NCBI GenBank assembly: GCA_035498035.1
Contig: DATKAN010000038.1
Span: 83,498 to 147,497, forward strand
Length of the DNA stretch: 64,000 nucleotides
Reading direction: 5' to 3'
From: Nitrospiria bacterium
Lineage (GTDB): Bacteria > Nitrospirota > Nitrospiria > JACQBZ01
Part shown: positions 51,409-60,038 of the stretch, piece after piece
How the letters are laid out: every line of letters begins with the position of its first letter
Position numbering within the stretch: position 1 is the stretch's first letter
The notes under the pieces: generated by a model
Told to the model about the DNA's origin: nothing
The model's input: only the letters and a program-made list of their open reading frames with translations
The model's database searches: none
Program-made: the position numbers and the translations under genes

Positions 51409-53166
51409 ATGGACTACCAAGTCTCGGCCCGCAAATGGCGTCCCCAAACCTTTGAAGAGGTCGTGGGACAAACCCATGTCGCCCGAACCCTGACCAACGC
51501 GATTCGACAGGGGCGGATCGCGCATGCCTATCTGTTTTCCGGGATGCGCGGGGTGGGCAAAACCACGATGGCCCGGATTCTGGCCAAGTCCTTAAACTGC
51601 GAGACCGCGGTCAAAGGACCGACGGTTGCCCCGTGCCAGGACTGTCCTTCCTGCCGGGCCATCACCGGCGGCCAGTCGCCGGACGTGGTCGAGATCGACG
51701 GGGCCTCCAACCGCGGGATCGATGAGGTGCGTGAATTGCGGGAGGTCCTGAAATACGCGCCCATGGCCGGGAAATACCGCATTTACATTATCGATGAAAT
51801 CCATATGCTGACGAAGGAGGCCTTCAATGCCTTGTTGAAGACTCTGGAAGAGCCGCCGTCCCATGTGATCTTCATCTTTGCCACGACGGAAGATCACAAA
51901 ATTCCCTCCACGATCCTGTCCCGTTGCCAACATTTTCGTTTCAAACGCATCACGCGCCAGGAGATCATCGCCCAGCTGGAGCGCATCATTCGGGAGGAGG
52001 GCGTCCGCATCTCAGGGCCCGGCCTGGGCATGATCGCGAAGGCCGCCGACGGCAGCCTGCGCGATGCGCTGAGCTTCTTGGACCAGGGCGTGGCTTACGG
52101 CGGCAAAGAGGTGAGCGATCAGGACCTTCAGGTGATCCTTGGGGCGGCCGGTCGAGAGTTGCTGATGTCCATGGTGATGGCGATCCTCCGCCGCCAAACG
52201 TCCGAGGCGCTGCGACGGGTCAAAGAGCTGGCCGATCAGGGAATGGACTACCGGCAGTTTACCGGGGAGCTTCTGGAATATCTCCGTCACCTGGTGATGG
52301 CCAAATCGACGGCCGCGCCGGAGGAGATGATCGATCTGTCCTCGGAAGAGGTGGAAGAAATCCGGCAGCTTTCCTCCTGGGCAAGCCTCGAGGAGATGCA
52401 ACGGCTTTTTGGTGTATTCTCCATGGCCTTGGAGTCGTTTCGGGGAGCGGCCCATCCCGTTTTTGTTCTAGAGATGGCCGTGATTCGCGCCACCCAGATT
52501 CAACCTCTTGAATCGTTTGAAAGGTTGCTGGAACGGCTTCAGCATCTCGAACGGTCTCTCCAGGATGGAAGTACCACAAGCCAAGACACCCGAGTCCCCA
52601 TAGCCGGGCCGTTGGAGGTCCGGGCCGCGGGGCCGAAGGTTCAAGCCAGCCCGACGACCGATCCGGATCCGAAGTCCGAAGTTCAGCCCCCCCAACCCGG
52701 ACCGGCCCGGGTCAAGCCCATCGAGATCAATTCCGAAGAATCGGGCAGACCGGGATTGCCTTTGGAGCGCTGGGGCGCGGTCGTGAAGCGACTCCTCCAA
52801 GAAAGACCCAACGTTGGCTCCTATCTGGAGAAAGGGGTTGTCCAGGAATGGATCCCGGGGAATGAAAAAGATATTTTGGTGATCGGCTATGACGAGGGAG
52901 CGGCTGTCTTTGCGGATTTCATCCAGAAAGACGAGACCCAGGCGGTCATCGCATCGGCGCTCCGGGAGGTTTTCGGAAAACCGGTTGAATTGAAGGTGGT
53001 TCGCCGGGAACGATCGGCCGCCGAGCGCACACGACTCAAACTCCAACACGAACAACAAAGTCAACTTCAGCGCAAGCGGATCCAGCAGGAAAGCATGGCC
53101 CATCCGTTGGTCAAAGAAGCCCTGAATATTCTGGGCGGTGAAGTGATCGATATTAAAGAACCCTAA
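51409..53166 (+). CDS. dnaX: DNA polymerase III subunits gamma/tau
   Basis: Clamp-loader ATPase of the replisome. The 585-aa protein starts MDYQVSARKWRPQTFEEVVGQ, has Walker A GMRGVGKTTMAR, the zinc cysteines CQDCPSCRAI, Walker B IYIIDEIHML and the SRC motif SRCQHFRF; domain III and a Pro-rich tau-type extension follow (about 375-450). A frame open to 51253 runs through repeat copy D and is not coding. No slippery A-rich frameshift site was noticed, so separate gamma formation is not evident. Confidence 0.95.
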   Translation: MDYQVSARKWRPQTFEEVVGQTHVARTLTNAIRQGRIAHAYLFSGMRGVGKTTMARILAKSLNCETAVKGPTVAPCQDCPSCRAITGGQSPDVVEIDGASNRGIDEVRELREVLKYAPMAGKYRIYIIDEIHMLTKEAFNALLKTLEEPPSHVIFIFATTEDHKIPSTILSRCQHFRFKRITRQEIIAQLERIIREEGVRISGPGLGMIAKAADGSLRDALSFLDQGVAYGGKEVSDQDLQVILGAAGRELLMSMVMAILRRQTSEALRRVKELADQGMDYRQFTGELLEYLRHLVMAKSTAAPEEMIDLSSEEVEEIRQLSSWASLEEMQRLFGVFSMALESFRGAAHPVFVLEMAVIRATQIQPLESFERLLERLQHLERSLQDGSTTSQDTRVPIAGPLEVRAAGPKVQASPTTDPDPKSEVQPPQPGPARVKPIEINSEESGRPGLPLERWGAVVKRLLQERPNVGSYLEKGVVQEWIPGNEKDILVIGYDEGAAVFADFIQKDETQAVIASALREVFGKPVELKVVRRERSAAERTRLKLQHEQQSQLQRKRIQQESMAHPLVKEALNILGGEVIDIKEP

Positions 53167-53204
53167 ACCGGCTGAATCAGTCCGTTACTTTCAACGAGGA
53201 AGAT

Positions 53205-53519
53205 ATGACTAAATTCGGGGACATGATGAGACAGGCTCAGGCCCTTCAGGAAAAACTGGCCCGGCTTCAGGAGGAAGCCGGTCAAAAGACGGTTGAAGCC
53301 ACCGCGGGCGGAGGGATGGTGACCGTGGTCGCAAACGGAAGGCAGGAGATCGTATCGATCAAGATTGATCCGGAGGTGGTCAATCCGCAGGAGGTCGAAA
53401 TGCTTCAGGACCTTGTTCTCGCGGCCGTCAATGAGGCGCGGCGCAAGGCACAGGAACTCATGGCCGAGCAGATGAAAACCCTGACGGGTGGAATCCAGAT
53501 ACCGGGCCTGTTCCCGTAA
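53205..53519 (+). CDS. ybaB: Nucleoid-associated protein YbaB/EbfC
   Basis: A 104-aa dimeric DNA-binding protein. It starts MTKFGDMMRQAQALQEKLARLQEE and has GGGMVTVVANGRQEIVSIKIDPEVV, both hallmark blocks of the family. Lies between dnaX and recR, its near-universal context. Confidence 0.95.
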   Translation: MTKFGDMMRQAQALQEKLARLQEEAGQKTVEATAGGGMVTVVANGRQEIVSIKIDPEVVNPQEVEMLQDLVLAAVNEARRKAQELMAEQMKTLTGGIQIPGLFP

Positions 53520-53542
53520 CCTTATTTAGGGGAAATTTGCCG

Positions 53543-54148
53543 ATGAAAGTAATGTCTCAAAACCCACTCGACCGACTCATTGAAGAACTCCGGAAACTCC
53601 CGGGCATCGGTCGAAAGACGGCCCAGCGCCTGGCCTTTTTTCTTCTAAAGATGCCCGCCGAGGAGGCCCATGGGTTGGCTCAGGCGGTCTTGGATGTCAA
53701 GGAACGCCTTCGGTTCTGCCGGTGGTGCAATAACATCTCCGAAGCGGAGGTCTGCCGCTTCTGCACCGATTCCTTGCGGGATCGGACCCGGATTCTGGTG
53801 GTCGAAGAGGCGAGCACGCTGTTCGCCATCGAACGCACGGGTGAGTACAAGGGGTTATACCATGTCCTGGTCGGAAGTCTTTCGCCCCTGGACGGCCGAG
53901 GACCCGCCGAAATTAAAGCCCAATCTCTACTCGACCGGTTGAAGTTGGGCGAGACCAAAGAAGTCATTATCGCCACCAATCCGACCATCGAAGGGGAGGC
54001 GACTGCGATCTACCTAACCCGCCTCATAAAACCCACCGGGGTGAAGGTGACGCGTATTGCCTACGGGATTCCGGTCGGTGTGGATTTAGAATACGCCGAT
54101 GAAGTCACCCTCATTAAATCCCTCGAAGGCCGCCGCGAACTGGCATAA
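53543..54148 (+). CDS. recR: Recombination protein RecR
   Basis: RecFOR mediator component. The 201-aa product has the HhH motif LRKLPGIGRKTAQRLAFFLL, the zinc finger CRWCNNISEAEVCRFC, and a Toprim domain (LVVEEASTLFAIERTGEYKGLYHVL, NPTIEGEATAIYL). ATG 53543 follows AGGGGAAA by about ten bases; TTG 53537 and ATG 53552 are alternatives. Confidence 0.95.
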   Translation: MKVMSQNPLDRLIEELRKLPGIGRKTAQRLAFFLLKMPAEEAHGLAQAVLDVKERLRFCRWCNNISEAEVCRFCTDSLRDRTRILVVEEASTLFAIERTGEYKGLYHVLVGSLSPLDGRGPAEIKAQSLLDRLKLGETKEVIIATNPTIEGEATAIYLTRLIKPTGVKVTRIAYGIPVGVDLEYADEVTLIKSLEGRRELA

Positions 54149-54189
54149 GTCGCTATTCTTATTGGGCTTAATTTTATCTAAAAAACCGC

Positions 54190-54237
54190 TTGACTAAGGT
54201 CACATCGCGTGTTAAATTGTTACATACAATTAGTAAC
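54190..54237 (+). promoter_or_regulatory. Promoter and inverted repeat upstream of the oxidoreductase-type regulator
   Basis: TTGACT (54190-54195), 16 bp, TTAAAT (54212-54217), followed by the inverted repeat GTTAC (54219-54223)/GTAAC (54233-54237). The stretch CGCGTGTTAAATTG...ACATACAA resembles CGCGTTTAAATT-ACATAACAA at the promoter of the oxidoreductase operon (55103-55122). An autoregulatory and shared operator is plausible. Confidence 0.5.
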
Positions 54238-54252
54238 TCGGATTGAAATTCC

Positions 54253-55077
54253 ATGCAATTCAAGACGTTTGGAGAATGGCTGCGGCACTATCGGCTTCAG
54301 AAGGAGATCAGCCCTTTTAAAATGGCTGAATCATTGGGCTACAAACGCGTTTCTGCGATTTACAATTTCGAATATGGCATCGCTCCTTTGCCGATTACAA
54401 AGTGGCCAGCCATGGCGGCCGTGCTTCAACTTTCGATGGAAGAATTTTTGAAGGTCATGGAACGATATTCGCCGGACAAGGTCAATGAGTTCCGGTTGAT
54501 TCGCGGGACCGCCGTTCCAATGGATGGCGGGTTATCCGGGAATACGGCGGACGGTGAAGAAGACTCCATAACCTGGGTTTCACCCACCCCGGTGTGGAGG
54601 GGGGATGACCTGATCAAGTCCTATGGATTGATGGATGCGGATACGGTATTTATCACGCGTGAAACGTGGGAAGACTCTTTGCGCATGGCGGTGGATCGGG
54701 TCCATCGTCATACCGGAATCCGGTTGGGGTTGTTCCAAGTGATTGACGGGGTTCCTTTCCCGGCCGGTTCCGTTGTGGCGGCATTAAAAGAGGCCAAGAC
54801 CATTGGTGTCATCGAGGCGGAGGAGCCGAATAAACCCCTGGGGGTGTTGGCCGCTTGTGTCAAAGCCGCTTTCTTGGATGCTCTGACCGGCGCGGAGAGC
54901 TTTCCGGAAATTCACCGGGTGCCCAAGATCTTTTCGGTGATTGCGAAACCCTATCCGGAGGAATGGACGGCGCAGGGGGTCGAGAAAATCCTTCGCCATA
55001 TTCAGGAAAACGGTCGCCAGAGGCACTTGGCAATAAAAATGGAACACCCTGTTTCAGTTTCGGTGAAAAGACGCTAA
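54253..55077 (+). CDS. HTH regulator fused to a 2-oxoacid:ferredoxin oxidoreductase domain II-like module
   Basis: A 274-aa protein I do not recognise as a named family. Residues ~5-62 look like a Cro/XRE-type helix-turn-helix (FGEWLRHYRLQKEISPFKMA, then a recognition helix). Residues 126-252 match the C-terminal domain II of the alpha subunit of the oxidoreductase encoded 0.8 kb downstream: GIRLGLFQVIDGVPFP (155-170) against GIRVGLVKVKSLRPFP (317-332), AALKEAKTIGVIE against RQATKNAKHIFVPE, and a shared terminal helix. The catalytic TPP domain is absent. It probably senses a ligand or partner of the enzyme and controls the operon; this is inference. Confidence 0.7.
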   Translation: MQFKTFGEWLRHYRLQKEISPFKMAESLGYKRVSAIYNFEYGIAPLPITKWPAMAAVLQLSMEEFLKVMERYSPDKVNEFRLIRGTAVPMDGGLSGNTADGEEDSITWVSPTPVWRGDDLIKSYGLMDADTVFITRETWEDSLRMAVDRVHRHTGIRLGLFQVIDGVPFPAGSVVAALKEAKTIGVIEAEEPNKPLGVLAACVKAAFLDALTGAESFPEIHRVPKIFSVIAKPYPEEWTAQGVEKILRHIQENGRQRHLAIKMEHPVSVSVKRR

Positions 55078-55084
55078 AAAGGCG

Positions 55085-55113
55085 TTGACAAACGATGCGG
55101 AACGCGTTTAAAT
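55085..55113 (+). promoter_or_regulatory. Promoter of the 2-oxoacid:ferredoxin oxidoreductase operon
   Basis: TTGACA (55085-55090), 17 bp, TTAAAT (55108-55113). The -35 begins only seven bases after the regulator stop. Sequence just around and after the -10 is shared with the regulator promoter. Confidence 0.55.
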
Positions 55114-55192
55114 TACATAACAACCCTGACGAAGAAACCCGGAAACAAACGTTTGAACAGGGTTATTCCTGGGACCTTAGAAAGGATGCCTT

Positions 55193-55858
55193 ATGGAGTC
55201 GGATAAATATAAAGTGATGGCGGGCCCCGAGGCCTATTTTACTCCCGGCGCCGCCCGGATGGGAATCGTTCTTCCGGAGCCCGGGGAGGGCCACATCGAG
55301 GGCGAGATCGTCTCGGAGGAGGCGGCGCTCGAATTTGCGGCCCGGAAGTTGATCGAGGCGAAGAATCCCACCATTCATCCGGGACCGCTGGTGCTCTGGA
55401 ACTGGAACGAGAAAGCCGCCAAAAAGGCGAAGGCCATTAAGGTCCTGGCCGATGTTATACCGGCCCGGATCATCCCGATGGCCGACTATCGGCCCAAGTA
55501 TCCCAAGATCAATCCCGAGGTGGAGATCAACCCCAATCACCCCAACCTGACAATTTGGCACAACAAGGAAGACGTCTGCATCTTTGTCGGCGTTCACTGT
55601 CACATGGCCAATCTTTCTCTGAAGATTATCCGGGGCGGGACGAGTTGTTTTACGATTGCGCTTTGCGCCCAAGCCGGTCATGAGGACGCCAATCTCACGA
55701 TCCGGGATACTTCGCCCGAAAAGATCCTTCGATTGGCCGAGTGGGTCAGCAAACTCAAAGGGACCCCCTGGGTCCGACCCGCCGAGTCGACGACCGGGAA
55801 CGGGGACGAACGACACCGGGACAACGCATTTGCAAAATTATCCGATGGAGGAGGCTAA
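55193..55858 (+). CDS. Five-subunit 2-oxoacid:ferredoxin oxidoreductase, epsilon-type subunit
   Basis: A 221-aa protein resembling the CO dehydrogenase/acetyl-CoA synthase epsilon-type fold seen as an extra subunit in the five-subunit oxidoreductases of Hydrogenobacter and Nitrospira. Visible segments include VMAGPEAYFTPGAARMG, LIEAKNPTIHPGPLVLWNW and FVGVHCHMANLSLKIIRGG. It opens the operon 55193-59123 and is 2 nt from the alpha gene. The subunit letter is assigned by analogy and gene order. Confidence 0.75.
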   Translation: MESDKYKVMAGPEAYFTPGAARMGIVLPEPGEGHIEGEIVSEEAALEFAARKLIEAKNPTIHPGPLVLWNWNEKAAKKAKAIKVLADVIPARIIPMADYRPKYPKINPEVEINPNHPNLTIWHNKEDVCIFVGVHCHMANLSLKIIRGGTSCFTIALCAQAGHEDANLTIRDTSPEKILRLAEWVSKLKGTPWVRPAESTTGNGDERHRDNAFAKLSDGGG

Positions 55859-55860
55859 CC

Positions 55861-57087
55861 ATGGCAAACGAACTTTCCGAAGCCCAGAAAAGCCTGATCG
55901 GCAAACAAAACAAAAAGGGCCAGACCTACACCGACCCTAACGATCTCTTTTTCAAGGCCCCTCGTACCGCAGCTTTTTATACCGGTAGCGAGGTGATCAA
56001 GGAGGCCATCCGCCGGGCCAGCGTCGATGTGATGGTGGCCTATCCCATCACGCCCCAGAGCGAAGCGGCTGCCTTGATCGGAGAGCTGTACGCGGAAGGA
56101 TATGTGGCCGATTATATGCGTGGCGAAAGCGAATTTGCCGTGATGAGCCAGTGCGCCGGTGCGGCATTCGGCGGGGCCAGGGTTTTTACAACGACGGCAG
56201 GACCGGGCACGATGCGGGCCTTCGAGAATTTCCCCATGTGGGTGGGGGCGCGATTGCCGATCCAGATGATTGTGACCTGTCGGGGCATCAATTCGCCCCT
56301 GAGCATCCAGCCGGACACATTGGAGATGTACTTTCTGTTAGGAACAGGGATGCTGGTGTGGCATGCAGAGACGGCCCAGGACTTTTTTGATTGGATGTTG
56401 ATGGGCTACATCGTTTCCGAACAACCCGACGTTCATCTTCCCCTCGCGCTTTGCTGCGACGGGTTTTTCGTGACCCATACCAAGGACACGGTGATGCTAA
56501 CGCCGCCGGAAATGTGCCTTCCCCCCTATGATCCCTATCGTTCGCCGGTCGTCTGCATGGATATGGAATGCCCGCCTGTTCGCATGATGCGTGATCCTTT
56601 TATTATGAAGTCCAATTACATCAGCTACATGACTCATGCCTCCTGGCAGGAAGAAACCCGGTCGGCCTGTGAGCGATCTCGAAAACATACGATCCCATTG
56701 ATCGGGGGTTTGATAGAGACCGAGAACACAGATGCTGAGATATTGATCGTAGCATCCGGGACGGCCGTGTCCCAGGGTCGGGAAGCGATTCGTCTGCTGG
56801 AAGATCAGGGTATTCGGGTTGGCTTGGTAAAGGTGAAAAGCCTGAGACCTTTCCCGTTTGAAGAATTGCGTCAGGCCACAAAGAATGCCAAGCATATTTT
56901 CGTGCCTGAGTTCAATGTCATCGGGTGGCTGGCTCAGGAGTTGAAGGCCGCCCTTCCAAATAACCATCGAATTATCGCCGGGCCCCATGTGGCGGGTGGA
57001 ATGACGATGCCGGCGGAAGTCATCGCGGAAGAGATCCAGAAAACCTTGGGTCGGCACGTGGCGACACTGGCAGGACGGGGCAGCTGA
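55861..57087 (+). CDS. porA: 2-oxoacid:ferredoxin oxidoreductase, alpha subunit
   Basis: Alpha subunit of the enzyme that interconverts 2-oxoacid + CoA + oxidised ferredoxin with acyl-CoA + CO2; in the carboxylating direction it serves the reductive TCA cycle. The 408-aa protein has the pyrimidine-binding domain I (AYPITPQSEAAALIGEL, RGESEFAVMSQCAGAAFGGARVFT, TTAGPGTMRAFEN) and domain II (from ~287, with GIRVGLVKVKSLRPFPFEEL). ATG 55861 follows GGAGGAGG. Pyruvate versus 2-oxoglutarate cannot be decided by eye. Confidence 0.92.
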   Translation: MANELSEAQKSLIGKQNKKGQTYTDPNDLFFKAPRTAAFYTGSEVIKEAIRRASVDVMVAYPITPQSEAAALIGELYAEGYVADYMRGESEFAVMSQCAGAAFGGARVFTTTAGPGTMRAFENFPMWVGARLPIQMIVTCRGINSPLSIQPDTLEMYFLLGTGMLVWHAETAQDFFDWMLMGYIVSEQPDVHLPLALCCDGFFVTHTKDTVMLTPPEMCLPPYDPYRSPVVCMDMECPPVRMMRDPFIMKSNYISYMTHASWQEETRSACERSRKHTIPLIGGLIETENTDAEILIVASGTAVSQGREAIRLLEDQGIRVGLVKVKSLRPFPFEELRQATKNAKHIFVPEFNVIGWLAQELKAALPNNHRIIAGPHVAGGMTMPAEVIAEEIQKTLGRHVATLAGRGS

Positions 57088-57124
57088 TTTCTAACGGATT
57101 AAAGAGAAAATAAGGAGAAGCGTC

Positions 57125-58021
57125 ATGAGCAAAGAAAAGATTCAGATTTGTCCGGAGTTCTATGACATCATGCCGCCGGAGTATCGCGATCTGGTCGAGC
57201 AGTCGACCTACGGGAATGAAGACCGCGGGTGGAAGGACATCGGGAACAGCAAGGAGTTGATCGAGGCACATTCGCTTTGCGCCGGCTGCCCCGAATCCAT
57301 GGCCTTCCGATACATCCTCGCCTCGCTTCCCAATCCGGAAGACACGGTGATGGTCGGTTCGACCGGCTGCACCAGCCTCGTCTTTCCCATGGTGGCGGTG
57401 CATAACATCCATTCGTTGTTCGGCAACCAGAATGCGATCGCCAGTGGGCTTAAGCGGGCCCTGACCGTCCGATTCCCGGACAGGATCAAGGACGTGGTGG
57501 TGCTGGCCGGCGACGGGGCGACCGTGGACATCGGCCTCGACATGACGCTGCAGGCCTGGTTCCGACAGGAGAAATTCACGACGATCTGTTTTGACAACGA
57601 GCTCTATGCCAACACGGGCGGACAGGAATCCGGTCTGATGCGAAAGGGTTTCGTGGCCAAAATGGCTCCGACGGGCAAGAAGTTCGACAAGGTTCGGTTG
57701 CCCGAGATCGCACGGGAATCGGGCTGTTGTTACGTCGTCAACCTGACAGTCAGCAAGCCTTCCTTGGTCGAGAAGGTGATCAAGAATGCGGTGCTGCTGG
57801 CCCGCGAAGTGGGGCCGACGTATATTCAGATGTATACGCCCTGCATTCTCGAGATTGGCAAGAACAGCATGGAAGGTCTACAAGAGATGCGCGACTCCGA
57901 GAAACCGGGCGAACGCTTCAACTACAAAGAGTACATCACCGATGAGGCCAAACAGTACCTGGCCGACATCGAGGCGAAGAAAAAGACCGCAGCCATCACG
58001 GCGGCCCAGCCGGCCGCATAA
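57125..58021 (+). CDS. porB: 2-oxoacid:ferredoxin oxidoreductase, beta subunit
   Basis: TPP- and Fe-S-binding subunit, 298 aa. The cluster cysteines start in LCAGCPESMAFR (C52, C55), and the TPP/Mg motif is GDGATVDIGLDM (129-140) with FDNELYANTGGQESG. AAGGAGAAG before ATG 57125. The stop is immediately followed by A-rich AGGAG and the two-hairpin element that precedes the gamma gene. Confidence 0.94.
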   Translation: MSKEKIQICPEFYDIMPPEYRDLVEQSTYGNEDRGWKDIGNSKELIEAHSLCAGCPESMAFRYILASLPNPEDTVMVGSTGCTSLVFPMVAVHNIHSLFGNQNAIASGLKRALTVRFPDRIKDVVVLAGDGATVDIGLDMTLQAWFRQEKFTTICFDNELYANTGGQESGLMRKGFVAKMAPTGKKFDKVRLPEIARESGCCYVVNLTVSKPSLVEKVIKNAVLLAREVGPTYIQMYTPCILEIGKNSMEGLQEMRDSEKPGERFNYKEYITDEAKQYLADIEAKKKTAAITAAQPAA

Positions 58022-58035
58022 AAAAAGGAGCCGGT

Positions 58036-58111
58036 TCGCGGCTTTGCCGCGAGAGGCTCGGGGTATGGGGGCATCGGAGGACCTGTCAGGTTCCATCCGC
58101 ATGGGCCCCCA
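58036..58111 (+). repeat. Two-hairpin leader element upstream of the gamma subunit gene
   Basis: Hairpin 1 TCGCGGC-TTT-GCCGCGA (58036-58052). Hairpin 2 outer stem TGGGGGC (58066-58072)/GCCCCCA (58105-58111), inner CGGA/TCCG and GGACCT/AGGTTCC. Same order, spacing and core phrase as the element before ftsZ (6098-6176). Ends 21 nt before the ATG. Confidence 0.6.
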
Positions 58112-58132
58112 CAGATAATAGGGGGTACGACC

Positions 58133-58819
58133 ATGTTGAAGAAGCGCACTAACATTCGAATGTCCGGACTGGGCGGGCAGGGAGTAGTAACCTCGGCCCA
58201 CGTGATGGCGATGGCCGCAAACAAGGACGGGAAATTTTCGATCTCCAATCCCTTTTTCGGAGCCGAAAAACGGATGGCCCCGGCCGAGAGTTACTGCCGG
58301 ATCGGCTCCGAGCGGATTTATGATCGGGGAGAGTTGGTCTATCCGGATATTATCATGGTATTCCACCCCCAGGTGATTACCCTCCAGAAGAGTTACACCG
58401 CTCCGTTCTACTCGGGCATTAAGAAGAACGGATTGCTGATAATAAATTCCAATTCGGACCTGCTGAACGATGAGGACAAAGAGCATCTGAGAGGATTGAA
58501 CGTGTCTGTCTACACGTTTGACGGCACGGCAATGGCGCTGGAGATCGCCGGGACCGAGCTCTCCACGAATATGGCCATGATCGGTGCGGTCACCGGCATT
58601 TCCAAAGTGGTGACGATGGAGGCGGTGGACCAGGCGATTCAGGACCGGTTCGGCAAGAAGTACGTGGCCTCCGGGGGAACGGCCACGCTGGATGAGGCGA
58701 TCAAAAAGAAGTTTGCCAAGAAAGAGCAGTTGTTGGCGAAAAACATGGCCACGATCAAGAAATCGTATGATGTGGCCTCCGCCTGGGCCGAGAGCCAGAA
58801 ATTGGTCATGGCCGTCTAA
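58133..58819 (+). CDS. porG: 2-oxoacid:ferredoxin oxidoreductase, gamma subunit
   Basis: CoA-binding gamma subunit, 228 aa. It begins KKRTNIRMSGLGGQGVVTSAHVMAMAANKDG, has NPFFGAEKRMAPAESYCRIG, and a C-terminal coiled helix region typical of the extended gamma subunits. RBS is AGGGGGT. Fifteen-odd bases after its stop the ferredoxin-like subunit begins. Confidence 0.92.
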   Translation: MLKKRTNIRMSGLGGQGVVTSAHVMAMAANKDGKFSISNPFFGAEKRMAPAESYCRIGSERIYDRGELVYPDIIMVFHPQVITLQKSYTAPFYSGIKKNGLLIINSNSDLLNDEDKEHLRGLNVSVYTFDGTAMALEIAGTELSTNMAMIGAVTGISKVVTMEAVDQAIQDRFGKKYVASGGTATLDEAIKKKFAKKEQLLAKNMATIKKSYDVASAWAESQKLVMAV

Positions 58820-58835
58820 CAAGAGGATCAATGCC

Positions 58836-59123
58836 GTGTATAATATCGCGTATGTAGAAGATGACAAGTGTGTCGCCAATAAAGGATGTCGGCTTTGTAT
58901 CATGTACTGCCCGGAGGCTGACTGCATCAAGCTCGATACGCGGAAGATGAAGGCTTTTGTGGTCATTGAGCGCTGCAAAGGATGCGAACTCTGCGTTGTG
59001 GTTTGTGACGCCGCCAAGCACAACGCGATCATCATGGCTCCGGTCGATGGGGCCACCGGCGAGATTATGCTGGACAAGCACAAGGCGGAAGCGGCCGCGC
59101 TCGGCCAAGCCTATCAAGGGTGA
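58836..59123 (+). CDS. porD: 2-oxoacid:ferredoxin oxidoreductase, delta (ferredoxin-like) subunit
   Basis: A 95-aa protein with two 4Fe-4S motifs: C12, C18, C21, C25-P (first, with a lengthened C-x5-C spacing) and C47, C50, C53, C57 (second). Cysteine 30 is extra. It would carry electrons between ferredoxin and the TPP site. The GTG 58836 lies eight bases after AGAGGA. Ends the operon. Confidence 0.9.
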   Translation: MYNIAYVEDDKCVANKGCRLCIMYCPEADCIKLDTRKMKAFVVIERCKGCELCVVVCDAAKHNAIIMAPVDGATGEIMLDKHKAEAAALGQAYQG

Positions 59124-59198
59124 TTACGACCACCAACCGCAAAGCCCCCGCGCGTCCCTGCCGTTTGGGTTTTGATTCCTCGTGGATTGGGAGAGATC

Positions 59199-60011
59199 AT
59201 GGAGACAACGACAAAACCGCAAGCTCCGAGCACCGCGCCGCCCAGTTTAAAGGACCTCGTCTTCAGGGCCTTGGAACGAGAACCCCATCGGGCCTTCTCG
59301 GTTGAAGATCTGGTCCAGCTTCTCAAGTTGCAATCCCCCAAAGATCCGCAGAAGCAGGCGCAGGCCGTGGAGCAGGTGTCGTCCTATCTGCGTCAGTTGG
59401 CCGATGCGGGTCAGGTCACGGAGGTCGCGGACGGCCTTTTCAAGTGCCGGCTCTTCTTCGAATCCGAAAAGAGTATCGAGCACGCCTTTATCGGGGGGAT
59501 GGGAAATGTCCGATACCGGTTTAAGTCGCCGATCTTTCGACTTAATATCGGAGTTCTCTCGGTTTACTTTATCCGGGATGCAAAGAAGGGCGAGTGGTTC
59601 ATCACGGTCCGGGACACCACGATCGGGAAGGATTACGCGCTGGTCCGTCATCTGCGGGACGGTGAATATCGGATAGGAAACCGGCCCGTCGGTGCGGAAG
59701 AGAAGAACTATATTCAGATTGCAGGTCGGTATATTGAAAAAGAGCATTTGACGCTGTCCATCGCCGGGGAAGACGTTCGCATCGACGATCGGAATACCCC
59801 GTACGGGACGCGCATCGATCTTCTCACGAAAGAGGGCCTCGCCCGTTATCGGGAGGCGGCCAGGATATTCCTGAAGGCGACCGATCCGTCGGACCAGAAG
59901 GATTCCGTCAAACGGGGCCGCTTCGTATTGGAGCAGTTCCTGCACCATCATCATAACTTCGAAACCTCGTTCTTCGGCGCCGTTATTGATTCCCTATTGA
60001 TGGCCGGTTAA
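59199..60011 (+). CDS. Winged-helix/FHA-like protein of unknown function
   Basis: A 270-aa protein. After a Pro/Thr tail, residues ~15-75 look like a winged helix (KDLVFRALEREPHRAFSVEDLVQLL...VSSYLRQLADAGQVTEV). The C-terminal half has an FHA-like block EYRIGNRPVGAEEK, IEKEHLTLSIAGEDVRIDDR and NTPYGTRIDLL. A His cluster (HHHHNFETSFF) closes the protein. Position between the oxidoreductase operon and mglBA leaves its role open; binding of a phosphoprotein is inference. ATG 59199 follows GGGAGAGATC. Confidence 0.6.
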   Translation: METTTKPQAPSTAPPSLKDLVFRALEREPHRAFSVEDLVQLLKLQSPKDPQKQAQAVEQVSSYLRQLADAGQVTEVADGLFKCRLFFESEKSIEHAFIGGMGNVRYRFKSPIFRLNIGVLSVYFIRDAKKGEWFITVRDTTIGKDYALVRHLRDGEYRIGNRPVGAEEKNYIQIAGRYIEKEHLTLSIAGEDVRIDDRNTPYGTRIDLLTKEGLARYREAARIFLKATDPSDQKDSVKRGRFVLEQFLHHHHNFETSFFGAVIDSLLMAG

Positions 60012-60038
60012 CCCGCCGAAGGCTTCAGGAAATCCGCC

